This document shows positions 13,001-19,775 of a stretch of 64,000 nucleotides of DNA, in pieces. The first letter of the stretch is position 1; each line of letters begins with the position of its first letter. The notes under the pieces are model-generated. The model worked only from the letters and a program-made list of their open reading frames with translations, had not been told where the DNA came from and did not search any database. Source of the stretch: Norana najaformis (taxonomy: Eukaryota; Annelida; Clitellata; Crassiclitellata; Hormogastridae); contig OZ029929.1 of assembly GCA_964023275.1 (NCBI GenBank), positions 7,448,437 through 7,512,436 of the forward strand. The letters run 5' to 3'. Made by a program: the position numbers and the translations under genes.

Positions 13001-16000
13001 TATCATAATGCTCAAAGCATCAATCTGTGGTTGCTTCAAGTGAAACCATGCTCCTATTTTTTCAGTTGGCGTGGTTGGCTGGAGAGCACAGTTGTGCCAC
13101 GAAATAAACAATTCTATGTCGTGTTTCAGTATATATAATCTCTTAAAGCAAATTGTTGTAACGGCAGACAATTATATAGAGCCGTGCCTGGCTGGAATGC
13201 TTGTAGTCATCTGATGACGTGCAGCATGGCATTCTGATTTTGCCTTATGTGCCAGGTGTCATTGTGGTTTCTTACGGTATTCATACACAAACAAGAAAAC
13301 CTTATCTTAACTATCCATGCCATACTTCTTGTCATTACATAACTTTTAACTTTTCTTGTTTTATGTATCCTAACATTGGCTGATCTCTGGAAGGCTAACA
13401 TTACCTTACAATACTCAACCATAGCCATTACTCTAATCTGGATTCACCTCACCTGCGTGTCTGTGTCTTTCAGCGGAGAATCTTTGTGACGGAAGTCGTT
13501 GTTCCCATCTGTGTCTTCCGCGTCGTGGAGTGCCAAGGTTCGTCTGCGTCTGCTCCGATTATGGCGACAGTTATTTCCTAGCGGAAGACCAGAAGACTTG
13601 CATCTCCAACTCCACATTCACCACACAGACTTCGAGTAAGTGAGGCCGTTGTGAAAACCTTCTTTGTCTCCATATAGCTCTGCATATCTTTTTGTATTGT
13701 TTTGTAGCTAAGAATGTGCGGATCTCATGAACACTATCGTATTTTTATAGCCTTTAAAATTCTTGTGCTTTACTTAGAAGCTAAGTGCAGGGCACCAACT
13801 TTAAAATTCTAAGCTCTACTTAAAAGCTAAGTGCAGGGCACCAACTTTGAAATTCTAAGCTCTACTTAAAAGCTAAGTGCAGGGCACCAGCTTTAAAATT
13901 CTAAGCTCTACTTAAAAGCTAAGTGCAGGGCACCAGCTTTAAAATTCTAAAGCTTAAAGCTAAGTGCAGGGCAACAGCTTAAAAATTCTAAAGCGCTACT
14001 TAAAAGCTAAGTACAGGGCACCAGCTTGAAAATTCTAAAGTGCTACTTAAAAGCTAAGTGCAGGGCAACGGCTTAAAAATTCTAAAGCGCTACTTAAAAG
14101 CTAAATACAGGGCACCAGCTTGAAAATTCTAAAGCTCTGATTACAAGCTAAGTGCAGGGCACCAGCTTATTTATGAGCATTGCATCAAGTCAGAAGGTTT
14201 GTCCAGTGATGTTCCACGAAGAAGAAGATCCATTCGCCAGGAGACCAGAAATACAAATTATAGTGACTATATTACATGATTAATCTATTACTGATTAGCA
14301 TATCAAGTCCATTTGTTGTCAGATTTGCCTTCAGGAAGTTTGAGGTACTTATAAGAATAAAACTTATACAATTATAATTATTTTATTAGTTACTTTTTAC
14401 ATTGCTGACCTTTATTAATGTTTTTTAACATAAAGGTAAACTTAGGTGAGAGACACTTGTTAGAATGCTATTAGTGTTGGCATTATTACTAGAATTATTA
14501 TTATTTAAAATTATTAATATTCTGCCAAGCTTTTACTGTAATTGTTATTAATTTTATTATTATTTTCATAGACTTTCATTAATATTTATATTATAAGTAA
14601 TACTTATAATCCCTTATTAATATTAATGTTTGTCTTGTATTGTTCAGCCAAGCTGTACCCTCCTGTGCAGGGTACTATGAACGAGAAGACAGATGAAGGG
14701 ATCATGACCCACTCAGGTAGGCAGGGTCATCGGAGCCATGGAGGAGGAGGAGGAGGAGGAGGAGGTGTTGCTGCCATTGTCGTCGGCACCATTATAGTGC
14801 TTGGTCTACTCGTCTTCATGGTGAGCCACCTTAACCCACGCTCTGACTATATTTATATAGCACCACAGTGTAACTCTGACTGTAGGTGTAGTAAGACATT
14901 TATATAGTGCCGCTTTTTAACTCTAACTTTAGATGTAAATGAGCATTTATATAGTGTTGCTTTTTAACTGTAAATTTACCTTACTGTTTTAGATGTTGCC
15001 TAACATATCTCATCATTCCATACCTTACATTATTGTTTAGAAACTTATATTACATTACTTGATTTATTGGCCCTGTGCTGTGATTTACCCTACGTTGCTT
15101 GAATCATACGTAGCTAGAACTGTTTATTCATAGTAATTTTTGAAGAATTTGTGATTGGCTTTTGATCTTCAGATCACCTGCATTGTGTATCGATCATGCC
15201 GAAGGAAAACCCTGAAGAGCTTGAACTTTGACAACCCAGTCTATCGAAGGACAACAGAGGATCAGGTCACGATCCAGAGAAACCACTTCCAACAGCCAAA
15301 AACGCTGTCATCGGTACATTGTCAATTTTTTTAAACAGCCTAGTAATAAACAATGTGGAAACGGTTGATTTTGTTTTGGTTTAGTTTGGTTTATTAACAG
15401 CGTGTATTTCTTCTGTTTATTTTTTGTTCATTCAGCAACAAGCCAGCATTTGTATATATGTGGATGTATGTGTGTGCATGTGTATGTATATATGTATGTA
15501 GTCTATATTTAAGTATATATGTATGTATGCATGCATGTAGTGTATATTTAAATATATATGCATGTATGTATGTGAGTATTTAAGTTTGTACATATGTATG
15601 TATTTATGAATGTATGTATGTGTCTATTTAAGTATGTATATGTGTGTGTGTATGTATTTAAGTATGTATGTAGTGTATATTTAAGTATATATGTATGTGT
15701 GTATTTAAGTATGTATGTAGATATCTAAGTAAGTATGTATGTATGTGTCTATTTAAGTATTTATGTATGTATGTATGTATGTATGTATTTAAGTGTGTAT
15801 GTATGTGTCTATTTAAGTATGTTTGTATGTATATGTGTGCGTATGTATGTATGCATTTGTGTATGTGTATATGATAAATGTACCAAACTGCTGTGTATCG
15901 GAACATTTACAGAGTAACATCGTTGAAGAACATCTCAAATTATGTTAAAGCCCACAGATAGACAAAGTTCAGGTTGACTCCAACGCCTCGTGTTACCCAG

Positions 16001-17004
16001 ATTTCTTTTCCATGATTTTGCGGCTTTGCCTGATAACCAGACTCTGTCGATGATCAAAGTCCTTCGCGTACCTTATTGATCAATTGTCGATCAACCACGA
16101 TGGAAGATGCATATTTTCTCTAAATTTCAGAATATCGCTTCTCAAAGTTACAATTTGCTTTCGACCTTGAAGTTTCTCGCACTTCAATAGGTCTTGAACT
16201 TCCATCGTATGATCGCACAACACAGTCACTGTGGGCCACTGTTTGAGCACTTTACAGATAGTCTTTGTTTTCGATTGAACTAACGTTCTTGCAGTTCTTT
16301 CTCGATTCAATCTGGAGTTCACAGATTAACTTTTGTGAGACATATCTTTCCGTTCAACTGAAGTATCAGAAATAGCTGCGTTTGCGCATTGCCATGCTTC
16401 GCAAAAATTGTCTGCTTTAGAGCCAATCGTTATTTCAAATTTCCTTAGGTGACTCCATGCTCTCCATGCTGTTTCCAAAGCCCAGTGGACAGTTTCTCCA
16501 AAGCCTGATATTAATAATTTATGCCCTATGATGCTGGCATATGCATAGTTGCTGGCGATTACATATAATTATACATGCATATCCACATCTGAGTAAGCGT
16601 TGAAAGAGATATGTCGTCTGTCTTACATCTCCAGAGATGTTACTGAGGCTCTGTCCCAGCATCGGGATGAAGGCCATGCCATCATTGTTTGTAGGACCGA
16701 GGGTTTCTAAGGCCAGAGGGACAAAGTGGTAATTGGCTGTATTTGGCATTATTATTATTCTTATTAATGTTGTTGTTGTTGCTACTGTCGTTGTTGTTTG
16801 ATGATGTTGATGATGATGATGATGACGACGACGATGATGATGTACAAACAAACAAGCTAAGACATCTAACAAAGATAAATGCAAATATGAGAAGAATCAT
16901 TGCAGTGTATGTTTGTTTCATTGTTGTTCTTAGTGTTGCTTATGTTGTTGTTGTTATTGTTGCAGCTGTTGGAGCCGCTAACGTCTTCCAATGAGTATGT
17001 GTAA
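61..17004 (+). CDS. LDLR-like: LDL-receptor family lipoprotein receptor gene (LDLR/VLDLR/LpR type), 3' part, 15 exons
   Basis: The product is a type I membrane receptor that captures lipoprotein or related ligands, is internalised through clathrin pits and releases cargo in the acid endosome. Joined exons (all GT/AG): 61-177, 1970-2092, 2819-3076, 3742-3867, 4371-4508, 5146-5268, 7330-7455, 8490-8661, 9457-9690, 10991-11109, 11968-12107, 12764-12917, 13474-13635, 14648-14820, 15173-15313, and terminal 16966-17004. (That is 16 blocks counting the terminal exon.) Phases match at every junction. Domain order is six LDLa modules, two EGF, a YWTD propeller, EGF, a stalk, a transmembrane helix and an FDNPVY tail, exactly the LDLR/VLDLR/LRP8 layout and exon plan. 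The start codon, signal peptide and probably at least one more LDLa module lie left of the window. Being an unduplicated invertebrate-type gene it may equally be named VLDLR or lipophorin receptor. Confidence 0.95.
297..500. repeat. Dispersed repeat, copy 1
   Basis: Shares the start motif cagataactagaag and a later block around caatattcagagtt with 5511-5655 in another intron of the same gene, in the same orientation. No coding capacity or terminal structure is visible, so the class is unknown. Confidence 0.55.
1240..1390 (-). repeat. Non-LTR element 3' fragment (same family as 13750-14220)
   Basis: Contains the block acttaaaagctaagtgcagg followed by the ttattcacaagcgctg block that recurs at 14100-14200 and, more diverged, at 12480, 40670, 41890 and 44150. 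The orientation is inferred from the A/T-rich, cgctact-containing end being the 3' end. Confidence 0.5.
1712..1937 (-). mobile_element. tRNA-headed SINE, family A copy 1
   Basis: On the minus strand the head carries an A-box-like TGGTGTAGTGG and a B-box-like GGTTCGAATC with a CGT anticodon-like triplet (Thr-like). The body ends in a short hairpin (CCTGCC/GGCAGA) followed by an (ATC)n tail. Other copies are at 9786-10002 and 49243-49457. It is a polymerase-III-type retroposon, not a functional tRNA. Confidence 0.8.
1970..2092 (+). CDS. LDLR-like: LDLR-like exon: LDLa module
   Basis: Phase 1-1 exon of 41 codons encoding one class A module with the full calcium signature [16 protein letters not shown]. 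It likely corresponds to human LR3. The donor is gtaagt. Confidence 0.95.
2093..2818 (+). other. Intron of LDLR-like gene
   Basis: A tRNA-like SINE head lies at 2127-2195. The rest is A/T-rich sequence with degenerate tgtgatg/atgtaatg motifs near 2580-2680, and no gene. Confidence 0.8.
2127..2195 (-). mobile_element. tRNA-like SINE head
   Basis: The reverse strand reads AAGTGGTTAGCGCGC (A-box region), a TTGTCAA anticodon-loop-like segment (GTC, Asp-like) and AGTTCAAATCC (B box). There is no intact acceptor stem, so it is a retroposed or degenerate copy rather than a tRNA gene. Confidence 0.6.
2819..3076 (+). CDS. LDLR-like: LDLR-like exon: two LDLa modules (LR4-LR5 equivalents)
   Basis: Phase 1-1 exon of 86 codons with two class A modules joined by a Ser/Thr/Gly linker (NSSTATGG). 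Module one has [13 protein letters not shown], with the Trp at the place of human LR4 W144. Module two has [11 protein letters not shown], almost identical to the human LR5 segment that holds H190. In human LDLR these two modules are the main ligand and propeller contact sites, and one exon there carries LR3-LR5, so fusing adjacent modules in an exon is a family trait. The donor is gtaaaa. Confidence 0.95.
3077..3741 (+). other. Intron with G-rich purine tract and telomere-like palindrome
   Basis: It holds a small TTAGGG-containing inverted repeat (3128-3204) and a purine-rich, mostly G/A stretch from about 3230 to 3560. No coding sequence is recognised. Confidence 0.75.
3742..3867 (+). CDS. 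LDLR-like: LDLR-like exon: LDLa module (LR6 equivalent)
   Basis: Phase 1-1 exon of 42 codons. It has six cysteines and the calcium signature [16 protein letters not shown], with an N-glycosylation sequon NFS. The donor is gtaggt. Confidence 0.95.
3868..4370 (+). other. Intron of LDLR-like gene
   Basis: Purine-rich around 4030-4140 and otherwise A/T-rich. No gene or recognised repeat. Confidence 0.7.
4371..4508 (+). CDS. LDLR-like: LDLR-like exon: LDLa module (LR7 equivalent)
   Basis: Phase 1-1 exon of 46 codons. Six cysteines are present, but the signature is atypical: [17 protein letters not shown], with Ala in place of the SDE Ser and extra residues before the last Cys. It precedes the EGF pair, as the last LDLa module does in LDLR. 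The acceptor is a weak tttgag. Confidence 0.9.
4509..5145 (+). other. Intron with tetranucleotide and GAT repeats
   Basis: Contains a (catacatg)n-type tract at 4560-4625 and a (gat)n tract at 4965-5050. No gene. Confidence 0.8.
4965..5050. repeat. (GAT)n microsatellite
   Basis: Imperfect trinucleotide repeat with GAC, GAA and TAT interruptions. It gives spurious Asp-rich frames on the + strand. Confidence 0.9.
5146..5268 (+). CDS. LDLR-like: LDLR-like exon: EGF-like module A
   Basis: Phase 1-1 exon of 41 codons with six EGF cysteines and the CKCPAGYRL segment typical of LDLR EGF-A (PCSK9-binding module in vertebrates). It lacks the leading D-I-N-E calcium box that the next module has. Confidence 0.93.
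5511..5655. repeat. Dispersed repeat, copy 2
   Basis: Same orientation as 297-500. It begins with cagataactagaag and later has accatattcagagttcctgga, where copy 1 has gcaatattcagagttcatgga. The class is unknown. Confidence 0.55.
6165..6879. mobile_element. Non-autonomous DNA transposon (MITE/foldback type) with 8-bp target duplication
   Basis: The 8-mer actaacag occurs at 6165-6172 and 6872-6879. Between them is a 699-bp element whose two ends read alike on opposite strands: left gagtctaggagatatcccc, right (reverse strand) tggaatccggacaaatcccc. Each end holds a ladder of C-runs (G-runs at the right end) spaced by A/T hexamers (ccggacattcccccg-like units), as if several binding sites were stacked. 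The interior is A/T-rich without a transposase. An 8-bp duplication fits hAT-like, P-like or Merlin-like elements; the superfamily is not determinable here. Confidence 0.75.
6990..7083. repeat. (AT)n microsatellite
   Basis: Alternating TA tract of about 45 bp, then a second shorter one around 7060-7083. Confidence 0.95.
7085..7132. repeat. Small foldback (inverted repeat)
   Basis: A 21-bp arm at 7085-7105 is inverted at 7112-7132 with two mismatches and a 6-bp spacer. A single arm of the same sequence also lies at 5412-5432, so this is a dispersed hairpin-forming repeat. Confidence 0.65.
7330..7455 (+). CDS. LDLR-like: LDLR-like exon: calcium-binding EGF module B
   Basis: Phase 1-1 exon of 42 codons starting with the calcium-binding DINEC box. 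Six cysteines with CKCRAGYEL follow. It sits immediately before the propeller, as EGF-B does in LDLR. Confidence 0.95.
7456..8489 (+). other. Intron of LDLR-like gene
   Basis: A (gaatgaatgact)n stretch lies at 7700-7735, possibly the tail of an unrecognised retroposon, and a tRNA-like SINE head at 8345-8403. No gene. Confidence 0.75.
8345..8403 (-). mobile_element. tRNA-like SINE head, degenerate
   Basis: The reverse strand has TAGTGGCCTATTCAGTAGC (A-box region) and AGTTCAAACC (B-box like). Degenerate; not a tRNA gene. Confidence 0.45.
8490..8661 (+). CDS. LDLR-like: LDLR-like exon: propeller, first blade
   Basis: Starts phase 1 and ends phase 2. It encodes [15 protein letters not shown], matching the start of the LDLR propeller, and the first YWTD-type motif as YWSD. 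The acceptor is gtaaag, a poor pyrimidine tract, but the phase and homology require it. Confidence 0.93.
8662..9456 (+). other. Intron of LDLR-like gene
   Basis: Contains a short (ctgt)n tract near 9207-9232 and a pyrimidine-rich stretch. No gene. Confidence 0.75.
9457..9690 (+). CDS. LDLR-like: LDLR-like exon: propeller, blades 2-3
   Basis: A 78-codon phase 2-2 exon. It has [17 protein letters not shown] and PRAIAVDP, the standard LDLR propeller core. The exon ends at a gtacag donor inside the next YWTD segment, so the frame must be cut there rather than read on. Confidence 0.93.
9786..10002 (-). mobile_element. tRNA-headed SINE, family A copy 2
   Basis: Same architecture as 1712-1937: (ATC)n tail, CCTGCC/GGCAGA hairpin, body and a tRNA-like head with B box GGTTCGAATC. 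More diverged in the A box. Confidence 0.8.
10482..10703 (+). mobile_element. SINE body fragment, family C
   Basis: Matches the body and tail of the SINE at 23601-23890 (shared gccggctcaagggccaagaa and a ttacttac tail) but lacks the tRNA head, so it is 5'-truncated. Confidence 0.7.
10991..11109 (+). CDS. LDLR-like: LDLR-like exon: propeller, blade 3-4
   Basis: Phase 2 start and phase 1 end. It completes YIYWTDWG and encodes IERANLDG and [10 protein letters not shown], strongly conserved in the family. The donor is gtaagg. Confidence 0.95.
11110..11967 (+). other. Intron of LDLR-like gene
   Basis: Includes a 79-bp tandem duplication (11335-11510) and a (tatg)n tract at 11652-11710. No gene. 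Confidence 0.8.
11335..11510. repeat. 79-bp direct tandem duplication
   Basis: Two nearly identical 79-bp units plus the start of a third (offsets 11335, 11414, 11493). Pyrimidine-rich. Confidence 0.85.
11968..12107 (+). CDS. LDLR-like: LDLR-like exon: propeller, blade 5
   Basis: Phase 1 start and phase 0 end. It encodes the FWVD variant of the YWTD motif, then [10 protein letters not shown] and [10 protein letters not shown]. The two His residues align with human LDLR H562 and H586, which contact LR4-LR5 at low pH. Confidence 0.95.
12108..12763 (+). other. Intron of LDLR-like gene
   Basis: Holds a LINE/SINE 3' fragment at 12461-12600. Otherwise nothing recognised. Confidence 0.75.
12461..12600 (-). 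repeat. Non-LTR element 3' fragment, family B
   Basis: Shares gggaaccagcttattc, a bipartite gcgctc..gtcaaaac block and gggttcgg with 40660-40930, 41826-42040, 44097-44360 and, inverted, 45120-45345. It ends in a short (ataat)n run. Confidence 0.7.
12764..12917 (+). CDS. LDLR-like: LDLR-like exon: propeller, blade 6
   Basis: Phase 0 start and phase 1 end. It encodes DDIYWSDW and [10 protein letters not shown], which closes the propeller just before EGF-C as in LDLR (human HNLTQP). Confidence 0.94.
12918..13473 (+). other. Intron of LDLR-like gene
   Basis: No gene, recognised repeat or notable structure seen. Confidence 0.6.
13474..13635 (+). CDS. LDLR-like: LDLR-like exon: EGF-like module C
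   Basis: Phase 1-1 exon of 54 codons with six cysteines ([20 protein letters not shown]), followed by a Ser/Thr-rich stretch STFTTQTSS, the likely start of the O-glycosylated stalk. There is an N-glycosylation site at NST. Confidence 0.93.
13636..14647 (+). other. Intron of LDLR-like gene
   Basis: Dominated by a 46-bp tandem repeat (13750-14170) running into a retroelement fragment. The 3' half is very A/T-rich. Confidence 0.8.
13750..14220 (-). repeat. 46-bp tandem repeat grown from a retroelement 3' end
   Basis: About nine units with the core acttaaaagctaagtgcagg at roughly 46-bp spacing (for example 13827, 13873, 13919). The last unit continues into the ttat..gagcattgcatcaagtcag body seen at 1265-1310, so the array reiterates one end of that element. 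Confidence 0.8.
14648..14820 (+). CDS. LDLR-like: LDLR-like exon: stalk and transmembrane helix
   Basis: Phase 1 start and phase 0 end. A short hydrophilic stalk ([17 protein letters not shown]) leads to nine consecutive glycines (eight GGA then GGT at 14740-14766) directly before a hydrophobic helix [18 protein letters not shown]. The glycine run is a coding microsatellite. The stalk is much shorter than the O-linked domain of mammalian LDLR. An internal gtaggc at 14716 could serve as an alternative donor, but no matching exon is seen. Confidence 0.9.
14821..15172 (+). other. Intron of LDLR-like gene
   Basis: Short degenerate repeats of atttatatag.gcc.cttttta near 14845-14970. No gene. Confidence 0.6.
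15173..15313 (+). CDS. LDLR-like: LDLR-like exon: cytoplasmic tail with FDNPVY
   Basis: Phase 0 at both ends, 47 codons. Basic stop-transfer residues YRSCRRK are followed by [14 protein letters not shown], the clathrin/PTB-domain internalisation motif and the conserved stretch after it. The gtacat donor is adequate. If unspliced the frame would stop after six more codons, with an AATAAA close by. Confidence 0.95.
15450..15870. repeat. TATG/TGTA tetranucleotide repeat with atttaag interruptions
   Basis: Imperfect tetranucleotide tract regularly broken by tatttaagta, giving a higher-order period. Frames in it are spurious Tyr/Val/Cys/Met repeats. Confidence 0.9.
16519..16745 (-). mobile_element. 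LINE fragment (C-terminal coding end)
   Basis: The minus strand encodes [17 protein letters not shown] and [12 protein letters not shown]. This resembles the conserved FVPxAxETLG...FLxxLG...QR tail of many non-LTR reverse transcriptases. The 5' part is missing. Confidence 0.6.
16966..17004 (+). CDS. LDLR-like: LDLR-like terminal exon
   Basis: Twelve codons plus TAA, reading [12 protein letters not shown], after a strong ttgttattgttgcag acceptor, phase 0 as required by 15313. From memory, insect lipophorin receptors end in a PLT...NE(Y/F)V-like tail, which is why I prefer this exon over others. The C-terminal valine could be a PDZ ligand. The 3' UTR follows; the polyadenylation site is unknown, with an AATAAA at 17812 inside a SINE. 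Confidence 0.7.
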   Translation: MLEPLTSSNEYV

Positions 17005-17654
17005 AAGCTAAAGAACCTCTCTCTTCAGGCAGCGAAGAACCAAACTGGTCCAGTCTTTGGTTACTAGGCTTATCTGCTTGGTCCAACAGCCGGCCTCCCC
17101 TCGACCAAAACAGATGAAACTGCATAATTTTGTTTGTTAATAGATTTACTGTAAATAGTCGGATGAAAGGAGTGTTGAGCCTTTCGACCCAGAAGTTATT
17201 TTTTCTTGTTGAACTCTCGTTGCGACAGAAACACGTTTTGAATATGCATGTCTTTGTTGGTGCTTGATGACGTAGATGTTGGATTCTTAAGATCGTGTTT
17301 GGCGGATTTTCATGATTATGGATTCTCAAGTTTCTGAGTTCTGTTGTGGATCGCGTGACATTGTCAGTCGTGCACGAGTTTCTTCAGATCATTAATCACG
17401 TGTCTGTATCCATTCCACAGATTGTTTTTGCTAATCATGTTAAACTGACAGTAAAGTCTTGTTGTTACCCTTAATTTGCCGAGAAATTTGCTGTAACACG
17501 TCAAAGAGAATCGGTATTCGGTGCTGTGTTTCACACATAAATGAAACAGATTCGGTCTTGTCATTGGTAGTCATGCAGTCACGTATCAGTTGTGCCATTC
17601 AGAGGAGGAGAATTTTAATTGCTCTGTCTGTGGTTTAGGGAAAAGATAGTTTGA

Positions 17655-17860
17655 AATGGTAACTGACTGGTTAAGCATTTGCCGTCTAATGCAGAGGGTG
17701 TGGGGTTGAGCCTCCCATGAGACGGTTGCTGCGTAGGTAGATTGAGCAAGTCCTTAATGCACAGTGGCTTAGTACCATCAGCTGACGCTTTGACACTAGA
17801 TAGTGGCATTAAATAAATACAGAAATAATAATAAAATTCATTAGTGTAATCTTTTGTTTC
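17655..17860 (+). mobile_element. tRNA-headed SINE
   Basis: The head has TGACTGGTTAAGC (A box) and GGGTTGAGCCTCC (B box). The body ends in a tagtggcattaaataaatac-type tail related to the ggcgctatagaag tails at 38106, 51055 and 52595. Confidence 0.6.
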
Positions 17861-19369
17861 TGATGGATTACACTTACTTGGGGTAAATAATAATAATAAA
17901 AATAATAAAAAGTAATAATAATAATCAGCATAATCTTTTGTTTCTGATGGATTGCACTTACTAAGGGTAAATAATAGTAGAAAAAAAATAATGGCCCTAG
18001 AACAAAGCCTTAGGGAAGGACCATTGGTAGCATAGCTCATCGAACATTTATGGTATTAAATGAATCGTTACTTTGCATTGTATTACCCAAATTCTGATCT
18101 TGTTTGTGTGCTTGTATTTAGGCCATTATTGACACATACAGATTTGCACTTTAACCGTGTTCTCGTTTTAATTGTATGTTCTCTACTGAGGCTTCCTTGA
18201 ACCTGGTTACTGCTTGTTACCTTGAGACTGTGTCTCTAGGGCTGCTGTTGAGTTAGAAGCTCAATGCATTGTGTGAAATGGCCAGTTTTTATCACAGGAC
18301 TTCGCAGATAAGGATGTTGTTCAGCTGTTTGACTCCTTTTCTTGATTATTCATGGACCGTGTTGCCATGGAAATATGAATTAACATTGGCCCTCAAGCAT
18401 ATTATTTTTACTGCTGTTTTTTTAGTAAAGAAAGCGTTTGATGCTGATTTTATGGTACAGCTATATTCACTGAAATCTTAGTTACTGTTTTTAGCATCTT
18501 TTGTGATTATTTTGAGTTTTGATTTTGTTGTCGCAGGCATAGTTTAATGTAACTTTTGCTTTTCTTGTTTTTAACAATGCTTAAGTGATGGATGATTCTG
18601 GGTTCTGTTGCCGTTACAGTTACTGGCGTTTGCTTGCGCCATCTGGGGAGCAGTTACCAAACAGTCGTTGTTCAGGTGCTCCGTAGGTCACTTTCTGGCT
18701 CTGTCTGTATGCCCGTTTGTGTATCTCTGCTTGTCTGTCTTTCTGCATGTCTGTCTCTGTCCCTTTCATTGTCTATATGCCTGGTTTCTGCCTGTTTTTT
18801 TGTCTGTGTGTGCTTGTTTGAGTTTCTAAATGTCTCTCCTTTAAATTTATGATTGGATATTTAGTTGCCTGTGTAACTTGGACAGCTTTCGCCTTTTCAC
18901 ACCTGTAGTCGTTTCATTATAATTACGATTCACAAGATGGCGCAGCATGCTAACAAATGGTGTAACTAATTCCGGTAAAGAAATAGCAATACTGATAATA
19001 TATAATACTAATATAGGAAAGAAATAGCAATACTAATAATTATCTATTGAAGTTATTAATCAATAAGTATAGATCATTCTGATGTATTAATTTCTGTTTG
19101 GTTTAGAGCTAATTTTCATAGTCATCTGCTTATTCATCCTCACATTTGTCCTCAGTCCACATAATCATTCTCATAATAATCATGATGACCATACTCAGAT
19201 GACAGTCCTGACATGAACATGCTCTCCTCAGATGATCATGCTGATGATGATCTTTCATCCATGATCCACATGCATGCCCTTAATTGTCTTAACAGCTGTT
19301 AAATGATCGAAGTCCTCAGTTTTGTACTTCTTATCTCTAGTAAATGTTTGTCATTGTATTTACCTCAGT

Positions 19370-19775
19370 CCGATCACCTTGCCTTGCAACGCCTGACTTG
19401 GTCTTGCCACACCTGACTTGGCCTTGCCATATCTGACGTAGTCTTGCCACACCTGACTTGGCCTTGCCACATCTGATTGGCCTTATTACACCTGACTTGA
19501 CCTTGCCACATGACTTGCCTTGCTACACTGACTTGACCTTGCCACATATGACTTGCCCTTACCGTATTTGACATCCTCTTGCCACACCTGACTTGGCCTT
19601 GCCACACATGACTTGGCCTTGCTTTATCTTGCTTTATCTGACCTTACCTTAATTATTATTGCCTTCATCTTACTTCACCTGTACCTAACCTCAGCCCACC
19701 TGGCCTTGCCTCACTTTACCTCACATGTTATTTTACTATACATTACCTTGCCTTACATTACCTTACACTACATGT
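19370..19775. repeat. Degenerate about 20-bp tandem repeat (cttgccacacctgac)
   Basis: Roughly a dozen diverged units of the type cttgccacacctgacttgg, then a run of ccttac/acctta units. Frames through it are artefacts. Confidence 0.8.

Larger units (their letters stand above)
15314..16965 (+). other. Last intron of LDLR-like gene
   Basis: Contains a (tatg)n/(gtat)n-rich tract at 15450-15870, a minus-strand LINE 3' fragment at 16519-16745 and a (gat)n tract at 16800-16840. A minus-strand frame of 80 codons at 16080-16322 is not recognised. Confidence 0.75.

Noticed and set aside
15314-15340. Read-through end of the LDLR-like gene (six codons then TAA, AATAAA nearby)
   Set aside because: Possible as a minor isoform, but the gt donor and a matching terminal exon argue for splicing. 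The added residues resemble no family C-terminus.
16966-17640. Minus-strand frames near 17000-17560 as an upstream part of the LINE fragment at 16519-16745
   Set aside because: No reverse-transcriptase or endonuclease motifs could be found in them.
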